Shown in pieces: positions 11,166 through 21,836 of a DNA stretch of 64,000 nt; position 1 is the stretch's first letter; every line of letters begins with the position of its first letter. Source of the stretch: Isoetes taiwanensis. Taxonomy: Eukaryota > Streptophyta > Lycopodiopsida > Isoetales > Isoetaceae. A model generated the notes under the pieces. That model had not been told where the DNA came from, ran no database searches, and saw only the letters and a program-made list of their open reading frames with translations. The position numbers and the translations under genes were made by a program. The stretch covers positions 7,373,891-7,437,890 of the forward strand of contig JAJEKV010000035.1 of assembly GCA_021234155.1 (NCBI GenBank), read 5' to 3'.

Positions 11166-13261
11166 CTGATCACCTTGTTATCTTCCTTTTGCGGTTGCAA
11201 TTGTTCAGAAATTCAAGACGGAACATCCTAGTGTTATGATCAAACAGGAGGATGTTTGAAAAGCCGAAAACCATGGTTTGTTGTAAAATTAAAGGACTTC
11301 AATAGTTGCTCTTTGATATACCATGTTAGAATGCGAGATGCTAATAGATGGCTTCAATAGTATGAGAACTAAGCACCCAAAAAGTCTGCAACAAGACTTG
11401 TCACTTTGGTGGTCGACATATATGGTGAATGCAGTATGCCCCGAATACAAAATAAGTAGCACAAGAAGTCCGTGGGTGGAATTTTATGTGAGAAAACTAG
11501 CTTCCAACCTTACCATAAGAGGGAATGCATTCTGGGTGAGTGTAAAGAGTGTGGGATTAAGAAGTTCCCTATCTGCCCACATGAACAATCTAGTGATAGT
11601 GGCATGGTGAAGTGGGAATACCTAGACTATGAAAAAATCAGATTCAGAGATGGCAAAAGAAGAAGTCTAAGCTCGTTCACCAACACAATGAAACTGCAAG
11701 TCTTCCACTGGTGAACAAAATGTTGGAGAAGCTTCCAAATTTTCCTTTACACAACTTCAGATATAAGTGGCAGGCAGGCCAGTACAAAGAACTCCTTGAT
11801 AACTTGCCTGGAGATGCTTACCTATCCGTGGTTGACTTCGCAGAGAATTATACTTTTAAGGAGCAGAATAAAGTTCAGTCCATGCGCTGGGTCAACAACC
11901 AGATAACTATATTTGTTCAAATAACCTATCAGGTTCCACAGACAGACACCATTGAGAAGGAAACACACTACTATGTATCGGATGATAGGGAACATGACAC
12001 TCTTTTTGTTCAACATTGTTTTATGAAACATTTTGAGTACTTAAAGCAGAAAGGCAATGTCCCCAAACAGCACTATGTATTTTCAGATGGTGCTGCATCA
12101 CAATTCAAAGCAGCCAGATCATTTTATTTTGTTGGAAGGTACAGTTGTGATACAGAGGTCAACATGATGTGGAACTTCTTTGGATCAAACCATGGAAAAG
12201 GTGAACATGATGGGAAGGCAGCAGAATTGAAAAGATGGATACGAGGTCTACAGCTTAAACATCCTAACATTAAACTAGATAATGCCCATGATGTGGTGAA
12301 AATTGCAGAGAGACAATTTCAATGTGGTACATCTGAGTGGACTGAAAATGGAAGAAAAGTTCGGAGATACTTCTGGGAAATAAAACCTGAGGATATCAAC
12401 AGAAAAAAAAGGCTTGGGGTGCAGAGACAATTCTAAAACCGTGCAAATTCATTCGGTCCATGGATTCAAAGACAGAAATCCAACACAGCCTACATACCCA
12501 GAAAAGCTATCATGTTTTTGGCAAAAGAATTGTTTGGATGGAAAATGGGACATGTGTGAGAACGAATTGTATGTAGATGAATGGGACCTTGTAGTCGTTG
12601 AACCATCCTCCAATGTTCATGCGGATGTGGAAGAGACCCGCAAGTCTACCAGGCCACTATACTCAACCTTGGCAAATGTACTTGCGTAAGCACTTAGAGA
12701 AGGAGACGACTTTGCGATTCTTTGCACCTAAAGGGAACGAGGAGGATTCGTATTTTGATGTTGCTATGCACCAAGCCAAAATTTGAAGTTGAAAATGACT
12801 TCGCTAACGGAAACTTGTTTATGAGAGGTGAAACCGTTGTGGAGGGCATTTACTATAGAAAGAAGCCCGGTCAAAGGTGATGTATGAGTTGTTGACAAAC
12901 GAGCCAAAGTCACTTGTATTCTCTACTCAAATTTGTGCTATTCGAAGTTCCCATGCAAAGAGATCAAGAAAGGTGCTCGAATGTTTATGTGCTAGACCAA
13001 GGCAGATGAGGAAAAGATTCTAGAAAAAACTTGCCCGAGGTTTTATCCGATGAAGATAGCATGTCCGATGAAGAATAGCTGAACACATTCTTACAAAGTT
13101 AGGAAATGATTCAGAAATTTTGAATATGTTGTTGTGTCTTGCCTTGTTTGGGAATAATATAAGAAACTCAATTCCTTGCTCAATTGTATTTTGATGTCCC
13201 TTGTTTCAATGTAATATGTTTGCTTCTGATGTAATATGTAATTGTATTTTGATGTCCCTGA

Positions 13262-13372
13262 TGTAGCATGCCCCAGGTTCACCACATGTTTCACCACATG
13301 TTTCACCACATGTGTTTCACCACATGTGGTGACACATGTGTTTCACTACATGTTTCACCACGTGTTTCACTT
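13262..13372 (+). repeat. TTTCACCACATG array
   Basis: Eight or so copies of TTTCACCACATG in both orientations, including the palindrome CACCACATGTGGTG. Read on the other strand, the unit GGTGAAAC resembles the first eight bases of the E1 TIR (GGTGAAAG). Confidence 0.8.
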
Positions 13373-13516
13373 TCTGTCTCTTCTCCCGACACAGATAGAT
13401 CCTTCTGAACAGCTTTTCTACTGAAATACTTTCCTTTTCCTTAAATTCTCTCGATCCCATCAATTCCTCTCATCATCCTTTATCGACGGCCGTGCATTCG
13501 AAAAAATCATTATGGG

Positions 13517-14330
13517 ATGGCGAAAATTAATGACCTCGGGCAACCCAAAAGGCGAGATGCCATTCTTCTTGCTCCCAATCGAAGTTTCTGGTTTATTACA
13601 GTTAGCTCGAGCGCATGCCTTAAAGACGCAAGGTCCTTGGGAAGCAGTTTACAGTTTACAGTTTACAGCTGGGTGGGAAGCAGTTTACAGTTTACAGCTT
13701 ACAGCAGCTACTACAGCAGACATGGCCAACTTCACCTCTTGGATGCTTTGCAAAACGATGGAGTGCTTGGGAATGGGACAATGTGACCGAAAAAGAAGAG
13801 CCCATAATACCTAGGCGTGCTGTCCCGATTTTCAGCCATGCAGAATGGATGGACATGCTCAGGATACAGAAATTACTCTATTCACCGGATGAGAATATGA
13901 CCACAGAAATGCTGAAAACTCTCACCAAGAGGTTGAATTGTACACCACAGCTCCCAGACCTCTCAACTTACTCTGCCTCCATGAAATTTTTACACACCGG
14001 CATCTTTGGCCCGTTCCTCATACTATTGACCGGGATCCGCAAAGGTTGAGACCTTTTTCGCTTAATGGCTACCAAGCCTTTACGCTAAAATGGTTCCTCT
14101 TTTGTTATGATAGGTTGTTTACAGAGGACCAATTCCTTCACTTCGTGGATATGTACTATCATCACAAGGCCTTGCGGGATGGACATGGAGAAGTCGCTAT
14201 TCGCTTTGGTAACACTCCACCATTATGGTTTTTGCTTTTCCTCCGAATGGGAGCAAATAGGGTTTGGGAAGCCGACCGGTACACCGATCCGGTGATCATA
14301 GAAGATGACGAGGAGGAGCTGGACCCGTGA
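13517..14330 (+). pseudogene. E1 passenger ORF, unknown function, frameshifted
   Basis: Three consecutive frames cover one probable protein. The first (ATG at 13517) starts MAKINDLGQPKRRDAILL and is spoiled by a CAGTTTACAG tandem expansion at 13647-13705. The second (about 13783-14010) reads AVPIFSHAEWMDMLRIQKLL. The third, after a shift near 14015, reads RPFSLNGYQAFTLKWFLFCYDRL to an acidic end VIIEDDEEELDP at 14330. I do not recognise the family. Coherent composition across the shifts and a poly(A)-signal-like AATATAAA downstream suggest a decayed gene rather than noise. It lies between the transposase and the repeat-rich half of E1. Confidence 0.45.
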
Positions 14331-14649
14331 TCTCTTTTTTGATAGACCCACGTGAATGAAAACAAGTGTATATAATCTGAAATGTAACCTTATGTAATCA
14401 TTTTATATGTTTAATATAAATCTTCACTCTTCAATCTTTATCGTTTAATTGATGGGGTGAAAGTGACACACGTAAAAATTACATTAAGGATGAACGGAAT
14501 GGGACAGAGAAACACATGATGAAACCCACCACCGGAAATCTGTCACATCAAATGCAAGTTCAATCATTCAAAAGTCGGGTGCGGCAGAAAGATTGAGGGA
14601 AACCCTAAATCTAGTTTTGCATGCGGACATTGGCTTATCCCGATCCGCC

Positions 14650-15116
14650 TATGGCGGAAGAAAACGTAAGGAGAACACGGGCACAAACAATTTCGCCAGT
14701 TCAAATGCAAAAGCGATCGGTAAGACCTATACCGGAGCAAATAAACCAGAACGAGTAGGATATTAGAGGAGCGGAGGACCCATGAATTCGAGGTATTCTA
14801 GGCTTAAAACATAGGTCAATTCCCTCGACGGGCTTAAAGAATTAGAAGCCAAGGCGTTGATAGGCGGTTGCCTTTCTTATTACTAATGATGTTGTTTTAC
14901 TGTGATGCGTTCGGGGAGACTTAACGTGAGCCGGTGCACCACGTAATTCTGGGGGTGGCATATGATTTCGAGGATGAGTTCGCAGCTCTCCCCATGCTTG
15001 AGGAAGAGGATATGTTCATCGAACTAAAGCAGGAAATGATCCATGCTTCAGCCATTAAAAAGTGCTCAACAAAGCCACCGCATGGAGACACAACAACCCG
15101 AGACAATACTTTGTGA
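14650..15116 (+). pseudogene. Possible second broken passenger ORF in E1
   Basis: An ATG at 14651 opens MAEENVRRTRAQTISPVQMQ; after stops, a frame at 14934-15116 reads VAYDFEDEFAALPMLEEEDMFIELKQ. The pieces are in different frames, and I cannot show that they belong to one gene. No family recognised. Confidence 0.25.
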
Positions 15117-15477
15117 ATCAGATCATAAGTGGGAGCGTAAAACGAAGCTCATGTTTTAGTGTTGCTGGATTTCACCAACTATTCAGCAGAAAAACTTGAT
15201 GAAATCTTGGACATACTTGGAAGAAGAAGAGTTACAGATCTCACAATGCGGGGATCCGATTGAGGCCCAAGAAGCGTATGTCATCATTAACCTCTTCAAA
15301 ACAGCTATTATTATATCTCTATTGCATTTTGATAATATTAGAAGCTCGGGGTTATAGTTTTCCTCGATTTTTCTCAAGATACTTCATTTCATAAGAAGTA
15401 TGAACTATTCTACCGGGTGTGGTAGATTTCCATATGTATTTTTCTCCTCCCTTTGAAATATAAAAACAACGTTTGCA

Positions 15478-15535
15478 TCACCACAGCTTCACCACAGTTT
15501 TCACCACATTTTTCACCACAGATTTCACCATAATC
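15478..15535 (+). repeat. TTCACCACA cluster
   Basis: Five TTTCACCACA/TTCACCACAG units in a row, the same motif that fills other parts of E1. The rest of 15.1-16.07 kb contains no gene I can support. Confidence 0.7.
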
Positions 15536-16072
15536 AGCCAGGGGCATTGACCATTTTTTGACCCGGTCAGAAAATGGAATGGCTCTCAGGATTCCTGATA
15601 GTATCTTGACTGATTTTGGTGACAGCAATATATGGATCCCAAATTAGGTCCCTGAATTGATATGAGGCCAAAATTCATTGAGCTCTGCTTTGTGCAAAGA
15701 TTCTTGCAAGGCCACTAACTTTTGCTTCAGGGAATTCTTTCTTTCTTTTGCTTCTATTTCTTTTGAACCCGAGCCACCCATCTCATATTTTCCTATTTGC
15801 TGAGCTGGTTACCATATTTTGTTAGTGTGCAGATCATAGATTCTGCACCTTCAAATTCCTTGTTTGCATTTTATAATTAATGACAAAAAGTTCAGCTAAC
15901 TGAAAGAACAGTGGAAACTCAGAGAACAGTTAAAGCAAAACAAGTTCTATTGCAAAACAAGGACTATTGCAAAACAAGTTCTGTCATTAATGAAAAGCCT
16001 TTACAAAGAATAGTCACAAGGACTATTGCCAAAAAAATTGAAACCAGGGATTACAATACAAATCTAAACTAA

Positions 16073-16401
16073 TCAGGCGGGGGCCATCTTGAGCTCTATA
16101 TGGAGGTCGTCCTCGCAGGCATACATCTTCATTTCGAGGAGTCGCTCCTCGTCATCATAACCTGCATGCACCCACTCGAGCACCCGCAATGACGCCGGCT
16201 TGCCTTGATGATCCATGATGAGCTTCTCCACCTCTGGTGGAGTGAACTTGGCCACCATCAGAAGGCGGCCTCCTGCGGTGTGGAGAAGACCACGGATCCT
16301 CCGCAGGAAGCCACGGATTCTGACCGTGCTGGCTGCGAAGGAGCAGGCACAATGGCCGGGATAGTGTTCCTGCGGAGTGTAGTCTTGAACTTGGCCATGG
16401 C
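16073..16401 (-). pseudogene. E1 passenger ORF on the minus strand, one frameshift
   Basis: From the ATG at 16401 the frame reads MAKFKTTLRRNTIPAIVPAP and stops near 16261; a shifted frame continues VAKFTPPEVEKLIMDHQG, then VLEWVHAGYDDEERLLEMKM, ending LHIELKMAPA at 16073. Base composition is clearly GC-richer than its surroundings, which supports former coding. The C-terminal 55 residues resemble the end of the 195-codon ORF at 25514-26098 in the Harbinger element (pattern VL-x-W-x3-G, then LH-x-E/V-K). No known family recognised. Confidence 0.45.
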
Positions 16402-16569
16402 GGAAGTGAAGGAGATGGACGGAATGGGGAAGGAGTGAAGGAGATGGCGGAATAGACGATGGGGACGGAATGAAGGCTGCGCAGGCAGAATTTTGGGAAT
16501 AAAAGGGATGCAAATCGTAGGCATCCATACGATTTTGGGAATGAGGCAGAAGAGGAAAGGGACGTTTGC

Positions 16570-17205
16570 ATGCATGCCACCTAGGCTCCAACATGCCACA
16601 GTAAAGGGTCAAGCATGCCACATAGACCGAAAGCATGCCACCTAGGCTCCAACATGCCAAGGTGGCTCAAACATGCCACCTAGGCTCCAACATGCCACGT
16701 AAGCCCCAACATGCCACCTATGATTCACCACATGATTCACCACATGATTCACCAAATGCACCACATGATCCACCACATGCACCATTTGCATCACCAAACA
16801 TGTTGGTCAATGGAAGTCAAACATGTAACAAAGGTCATGTAAAGGCTCAAGCATGCCAAGGTGGCTCAAATATGCCACCTAGGCTCCAACATGCCAAGGT
16901 GGCTCAAACATGCCACCTAGGCTCCAACATGCCACGTAAGCTCCAACATGCCACCTATGATTCACCACTTGATTCACCAAATGCACCACATGATTCACCA
17001 CATGCACCATTTGCATCACCAAACATGTTGGTCAATGAAAGTCAAACATGTAACAAAGGTCATGTAAAGGCTCAAGCATGCCAAGGTGGCTCAAATATGC
17101 CACCTAGGCTCAAACATGCCAAGGTGGCTCAAACATGCCACCTAAGCTCCAACATGCCACGTAAGCTCCAGCATGCCACCTATGATTCACCACTTGATTC
17201 ACCCA
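16570..17205 (+). repeat. CATGCCACCTAGGCTCCAA tandem array
   Basis: Short units (AACATGCCACCTAGGCTCC, AACATGCCAAGGTGGCTCA) embedded in a higher-order repeat of about 240 bp that also contains ATGATTCACCACATG and TTGGTCAATGAAAGTCAAACATG. It produces a long open frame on the plus strand (16635-17258) that is only translated repeat. CCTAGG and CCAAGGTGG give it local palindromes. Confidence 0.85.
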
Positions 17206-18850
17206 GGGTAAATTTTAAGGGCCCTAAATGTTTTTCTATTCAAATCAAGGTTGGCTAAACCTATGAAAAACAAAAGTTTATAGATTTTTTTCTTGGCAAA
17301 ATTTGATAAAATGAAGCCCTTTAGTTATCTTCCCAATTGGCTAAAATGTAATATTTATATGACATGAAATTCTGGTGTTGGCAAAATTTTCTTGGTTCCC
17401 AGCGAAAGTGCAACTATTTAACTTCAAACATTGAGCACGCATTAGTACATGAATGACAACTGATTCAATATGCTTCTTTTACAAAATGATAACAAAGTTG
17501 TTCAAAATACAATTCATAAGGAACAAACAATATCATTTGAAGGAACACACATATTTAAGTTGGAGACAAATGTATTCAGATGGCTAATTTGGTGCATGAA
17601 GCCCTTTAGGGTCAACAATTGCAAGAAGAAGTCACTATTATTTAAAGCTTAAAATACTCATCACATAACATTCTTCACAACATTTAACCTAAACAACTTA
17701 TAGATTCAAATTCAATATCCATCAAAATGAGGTAGCTAATGATGATTCCTAAATGAAACAGGTCCATGAATAGATCCGACATGGCTATTTGAATTGATCA
17801 AGGTGTGCCTAATCAACTTCAAGGAAGGCAATTCAGCACACCATGCAGCAAACAATCCCGGCTAAACCCTAGGCATCCAAAATTTTCCACCTTTTAGAAT
17901 GGCTAAATTATGTTTTTCCTTAAAAATTGACCTTTATTAACTTTAGCCATGAAATTTGACTAAAGGTCTAAAAAATCGCCATTTGACGAATTTTAGCCAC
18001 TCTTTAATACCCTGGATTCACCACATGGTTCACCAAACGCACCACATGATTCACCACATGCACCATTTGCATCACCACATCTATCACGACATGTAACACC
18101 ACATTGTCATGAATCTTTGAATACATCAATTTCTTCTGGAGATTTGAACTCCACCAGAGTGTTGCTCTGGTCAGCCAGAAAAGTCTATTGTATACAATAG
18201 TATACAACAATGTACATTAGAGTGTCAATGAAAGAATAGGTTACAAGAATAACCTCTTTGGTTACAATAATACAAACATGTGATTACAAGTAAAGATCTA
18301 TTGATCTGTCAACCTCAGCTTCATTACTACAGCAACTGTGCTTCACAACATCAATCATCATTAAGCGGCGTGTCCAAATTTCAAGAACTAGAAATTGGTA
18401 CACCCTGCAACAAACATATCAGGCCTCACATTGGATGAGTAATACCTTCAAATTTACGAACTCACCTTGCATTGGGATAGTATGTCCAAGCCTCGTATTA
18501 CTGCAGCCACAACATGCTTTACAAAGACACATATAGCAAGACACATATATGCTTCAGAATGTCTTGGAGGTGTCTTTTGCTTGGAATTCTGCTCTTGCTT
18601 TTTCTCTGAGACACTTCCAGCTGCAAAAATTTAATGTGATTCGGTAACTATATGGGTCAAATTAAAAAGAAGACAGGCACAAAAGGTTGGAAGTTACCTT
18701 GTGACTTACATTCACCAAACGATTTGTTCAGATCATAACCTGATGCATCTGCTGATTTGGCAGATTGGTGTGGAGCATGACTTAATGCATCTGGCTGATC
18801 TGGCAGATTGTTGTCCAGTTGGAGCACCTACTGGAGCTTGACTTGACTTG
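17206..18850. other. E1 interior without recognisable genes
   Basis: AT-rich sequence with many in-frame stops. A small CACCACATG/ATTCACC cluster lies at 18015-18100, linking it to the other motif clusters. Around 18720-18850 there are GCATCTG(C/G)TGATCTGGCAGATTG short duplications. No gene seen. Confidence 0.5.
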
Positions 18851-20020
18851 GCACTTTAGATACACAAAGCGGGGAGAAGCAAAAGAGACTAAGCCAGCGG
18901 GGATCTTGTTTTATGTCGGGCTTACTCCTTTTCGAAGTTTCTCGCTTGATGTATCTAATTAAGCCACCGAGTGAGCGATGTCATCCTAGGGGGCAAATTA
19001 GATACCGCAAACAGAAAACGAAGGAGACTAAGCCAGGCTTACTCTCTTTTCGAAGTTTCTGCTTGATGTATCTGTCCCTTACATCAGGCCCTTAGCATGT
19101 AAACTAAGCTACCTATAAGTGCTCACCTGTAAGTGCCTCAGTAGCTTGAAGTTGCTTTTGATCCTCCCTACTCACACCTAAGGCTTGTACCCATGCTGTA
19201 GAAAATTCATGACGGCAATTCTCAATGCAACAATGTTGATTGCAAATCCCGCAAAGAGAACATAAATTTGTCAATGAGAATACAATTATACTAAGCACTT
19301 CGGGAATTTTGTTATGAAGTACCTCAAGAGGTCGAAAGCAGACATGGAAGATGGTATTGGTGATTTGCATTCAACAATCCGCGCATTCGGCAATCCCGGG
19401 GGCACTTTAGATACACAAAACGGGAGAAGCAAAAGAGACTAAGCGGCCGGGATCTTGTTTTATGTCGGGCTTACTCCCTTTTCGAGTTTCTCGCTTGATG
19501 TATGTAATTAAGCCACCGAGTGAGCTGTCACCTATATCATCCTAGGGGCAAATTAGATACAAAGAAACGTAAAACGAAGGAGACTAAGCGGGCTTACTCT
19601 CATTTTGAAGTTTCTGCTTGATGTATCTAATTCGCCACCTAAAATGAGTGAGCGACCTCATCCTAGGGGGCAAATTAGACACATCAAACGGGGACAAACG
19701 AAAAGAGACTAAGCCGGTGAAAGATTAGGAAGTCCACTAATCCTAATTGGCATGTCCCTTACATCAGGCCCTTAGCATGTAAACTAAGCTACCTATAAGT
19801 GCTCACACGTAAGTGCCTCAAAGAGTTTGAAGTTGCTTTTGATCCTCCCTACTCACACCTAAGGCTTGTACCCATGTTGTAGAAAATTCATGACGGCAAT
19901 TCTCAATGCAAATGCTGATTGCAAATCACGCAAAGAGAACATAAATTTGTCAATGAGAATACAATTATACTAAGCACTTCAGGAATTTTGTTATGAAGTA
20001 CCTCAAGAGGCCGAAAGCGG
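18850..20020 (+). repeat. Large direct duplication inside E1
   Basis: Two copies of a block of about 550-600 bp, roughly 18850-19375 and 19400-20015. Each begins CACTTTAGATACACAAA and contains GGGATCTTGTTTTATGTCGGGC, GAAGTTTCTGCTTGATGTATC, CCCTTACATCAGGCCCTTAGC and, later, a GCTTTTGATCCTCCCTACTCAC stretch. Inside each, a 100-bp sub-block with GAAGTTTCTCGCTTGATGTATC is itself repeated. No gene recognised. Confidence 0.75.
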
Positions 20021-20129
20021 ACTTACACCGAATCACTTTCGATCTTGCCTTACAATGAATCACCGATCTTGTAGAGTTGATCCATTCTCCCAGTGTCCTG
20101 TTGAATTCAACTGGAAAGTAATCCAAGGT

Positions 20130-20565
20130 TAGTACCACATGACACAACAGGCACCACTTTACACACCACAAATTCCATCATGACAAACTTTGCGCCACAA
20201 ATGGCGTCATATTCACCACATGTAGTGTGGCATGTGGCACCAGGGTGGCGTCATATTCACCACATGTGGTGTGGCATGTGGCACCAAACTGGTGCCACAT
20301 GACACACCACCTATGGCACCACAATGCACCCAAGGCACCACATATGGCAATCCATTACTTCGCACCACAAATGGCGTCAAAGACACCACATGTGGTGCAA
20401 AATGTGGATCCATAGTGGTGCCACATTAGACACCACATGTGGCACCACAATGCAAAGAAGGCACCACATCCGGCAGGCATCCACCACCCCATATGTGGCA
20501 GATAGCGTGGTGCAATATTTAGCGCAGCAGTTGGCACCACATATGGCAGACAATCCACCATTCAC
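20130..20565 (+). repeat. Palindromic CACCACATGTGGTG cluster
   Basis: Dense overlapping units of CACCACATGTGGTG, GTGGCACCA and GGTGCCACATG, including perfect palindromes at about 20214, 20254, 20388 and 20432. It leaves frames open on both strands, which are not genes. The motif is the same as in the other E1 arrays and the subterminal regions. Confidence 0.8.
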
Positions 20566-21143
20566 AAGTATCACCATATCTAACATCACATATGACACTA
20601 AGTATAGAAACATATGGAAGCCAATTCACTATTCAGATAAGGTACCATTGTTTGGTACTATATGTGACACTACATATGCTACAAACTACATTATTAACAT
20701 ATACTTGGCACCATATGACTGTCCTGTAACACATTTGGAGCTACATACATCGTGGAACTGAAATTATCCACCACAACTCGAAACTAGCAAAGCACAAATT
20801 TCCTACACATAACTCACAACACACCCAAATGAAGAAGTAAGTGGTGTACCCGATTGTTCAAGCTTGCTAGACCTTCTTTGGAAAATAACAGTTCCAATAT
20901 TAAATTGCATCATATGGTGGTTCCGAAGAAGAGGGTTGAAAAGTACCTATTTTTTCAAAGTGATTTTCCCGAGATTCTTCTACTGACTTGAGGAGGCTTG
21001 AATTGTGGCCTAGTCATTTCAAGAGAGGAAGCATCATCGTGGGCGGTTGCTCGCTTCCACACTATTTGAAATGCTTGCATGCTTCCTCTTACGTTGGGAC
21101 GGAGAGTCTTGAGACCCTTTTTCTCTTAAGCTGTTGCGGAAAC

Positions 21144-21511
21144 TCAACCCGGTTTATTTCTTTTCCTTTTGTGTGAAGGTAATACGCAATGCACCATAGT
21201 CTGTGAGGCCATGCCTCCCCGTGCACACACTTCGCCTTTGTGATTTTTTTTGTAAAGGCACATATATTCATTATACCTCTCCTTGCTCAGATTCTTCAAC
21301 CTGCATGATGAAACAAAACAATATTCTAAACAACAGAGAATCATGGGCATCCCCGAATCTAGAATGCAACCCACCTGTAAGTGGATTTTCCTAATACTTT
21401 CGGTCCCCAAACAGACTCGATTTCTTCTTGTGTGGCGTAATGCTTTTCTTGCCTGTACATTTCCTTGTAGGTGTATCCCGTGGCATTCAAGTCCGGTATG
21501 ATCAGAGCCAT
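21144..21511 (-). CDS. Small two-exon basic protein gene next to the right TIR
   Basis: Exon 1 is 21511 down to 21375, exon 2 is 21300 down to 21144; the intron has a GT donor (CAG|GTGGG) and an AG acceptor (CATGCAG|G), and the phases match (2+1). The predicted protein has 97 residues and starts MALIIPDLNATGYTYKEMY; the middle is charged (TQEEIESVWGPK) and the end is basic (SHKRKRNKPG), possibly nuclear. The start, MAL, is also the start of the family transposase, but I see no other similarity. It is 325 bp from the right TIR and points inward. Unknown function; it may be an accessory protein of the element or a decayed remnant. Confidence 0.45.
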
Positions 21512-21537
21512 TTCGTGATCGATCTTCTTGCCAGAAA

Positions 21538-21661
21538 TCAGAAATGGTCTTGGCGGATTAAGGGAGCGTGATCAGAGTTTTTGAGGGAAAATGAAAATTC
21601 AGAATCAGAAATGGTCTTGCCGGATTAAGGGAGCGTGATCAGAGTTTTTGAGGGAAAATGA
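21538..21661 (+). repeat. Tandem duplication near the E1 right end
   Basis: Two copies of a 55-bp block starting AGAAATGGTCTTG and ending GAGGGAAAATGA, at 21538-21592 and 21606-21661. Differ at one position by eye (GGCGG versus GCCGG). Confidence 0.85.
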
Positions 21662-21812
21662 TCGTGTACGTTGCTGAATAAGACTGAAAGGACAAAATTT
21701 TGAATAAGTAATCATGTGTATTTTTGAAAAAATAACTCCCTCTCCCACTACAAATTCGGTAGTTCCCACCACACTTAGCACCCAAAAATGTGGTGCTAAA
21801 ATGCACGTTTTT

Positions 21813-21836
21813 GTTCCACTACAACATGCTTTCACC
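21813..21836 (-). repeat. E1 right terminal inverted repeat
   Basis: Perfect reverse complement of 8903-8926. The TSD CGAGGG follows at 21837-21842. Confidence 0.93.

Larger units (their letters stand above)
9175..13077 (+). pseudogene. E1 DDE-like transposase, decayed
   Basis: A broken homologue of the intact gene at 59821-63200. Matching pieces in order: MAL start at 9175 with a basic coiled stretch; exon 2 ending NSRVSPNAKDV...EESQ with a GT donor after 9977, exactly where the intact copy has its intron; exon 3 from about 11209 (FKTEHPSV, KPWFVVKLKDFNSCSLIYH, CILGECKECGIKKFPICPHE); then an uninterrupted core at 11711-12436 with VVDFAENYTF, FSDGAASQFKAARSFYF and NFFGSNHGKGEHDGKAAELK. After a frameshift near 12410 the C-terminal zinc-knuckle-like part (LSCFWQKNCLDGKWDMC) and tail (EGIYYRKKPG) follow in shifted frames. 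The candidate catalytic acids are still present, but several frameshifts and stops make it non-functional. Confidence 0.85.
8903..21836. mobile_element. Element E1: 12.9-kb TIR transposon of an unrecognised superfamily
   Basis: It is bounded by perfect 24-bp inverted repeats starting GGTGAAAGCATGTTG and a 6-bp TSD, and its removal restores the Copia frame. Beyond the perfect TIR, the ends continue to resemble each other (TGTGGTGGGA, then AATTTGT(A/G)GTG). It holds a decayed multi-exon DDE-like transposase (9175-13077), a RING-H2 ORF in an intron, a broken plus-strand ORF (13517-14330), a minus-strand broken ORF (16073-16401), a two-exon minus-strand ORF (21144-21511), and many arrays with the CACCACATG motif. 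The 6-bp TSD excludes hAT (8), Mutator (about 9), CACTA and PIF/Harbinger (3), and Tc1/mariner (TA). Orientation is set here by the transposase (plus). Confidence 0.88.

Noticed and set aside
13262-13372. CRISPR-like regular repeats
   Set aside because: The units are adjacent and degenerate, without unique spacers, and the sequence is eukaryotic.
16635-17258. 207-codon open frame on the plus strand
   Set aside because: It is a translation of the CATGCCACCTAGGCTCC tandem array; the frame stays open because the repeat lacks stops.
20227-20761. Several overlapping open frames on both strands
   Set aside because: They are by-products of the CACCACATGTGGTG palindromic repeats.
8903-21836. E1 as a Mutator-like or hAT element
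   Set aside because: TSD is 6 bp rather than 9 or 8, the TIR does not start with GGG/CAGGG-type hAT or long MULE repeats, and the protein lacks motifs I know from those families.
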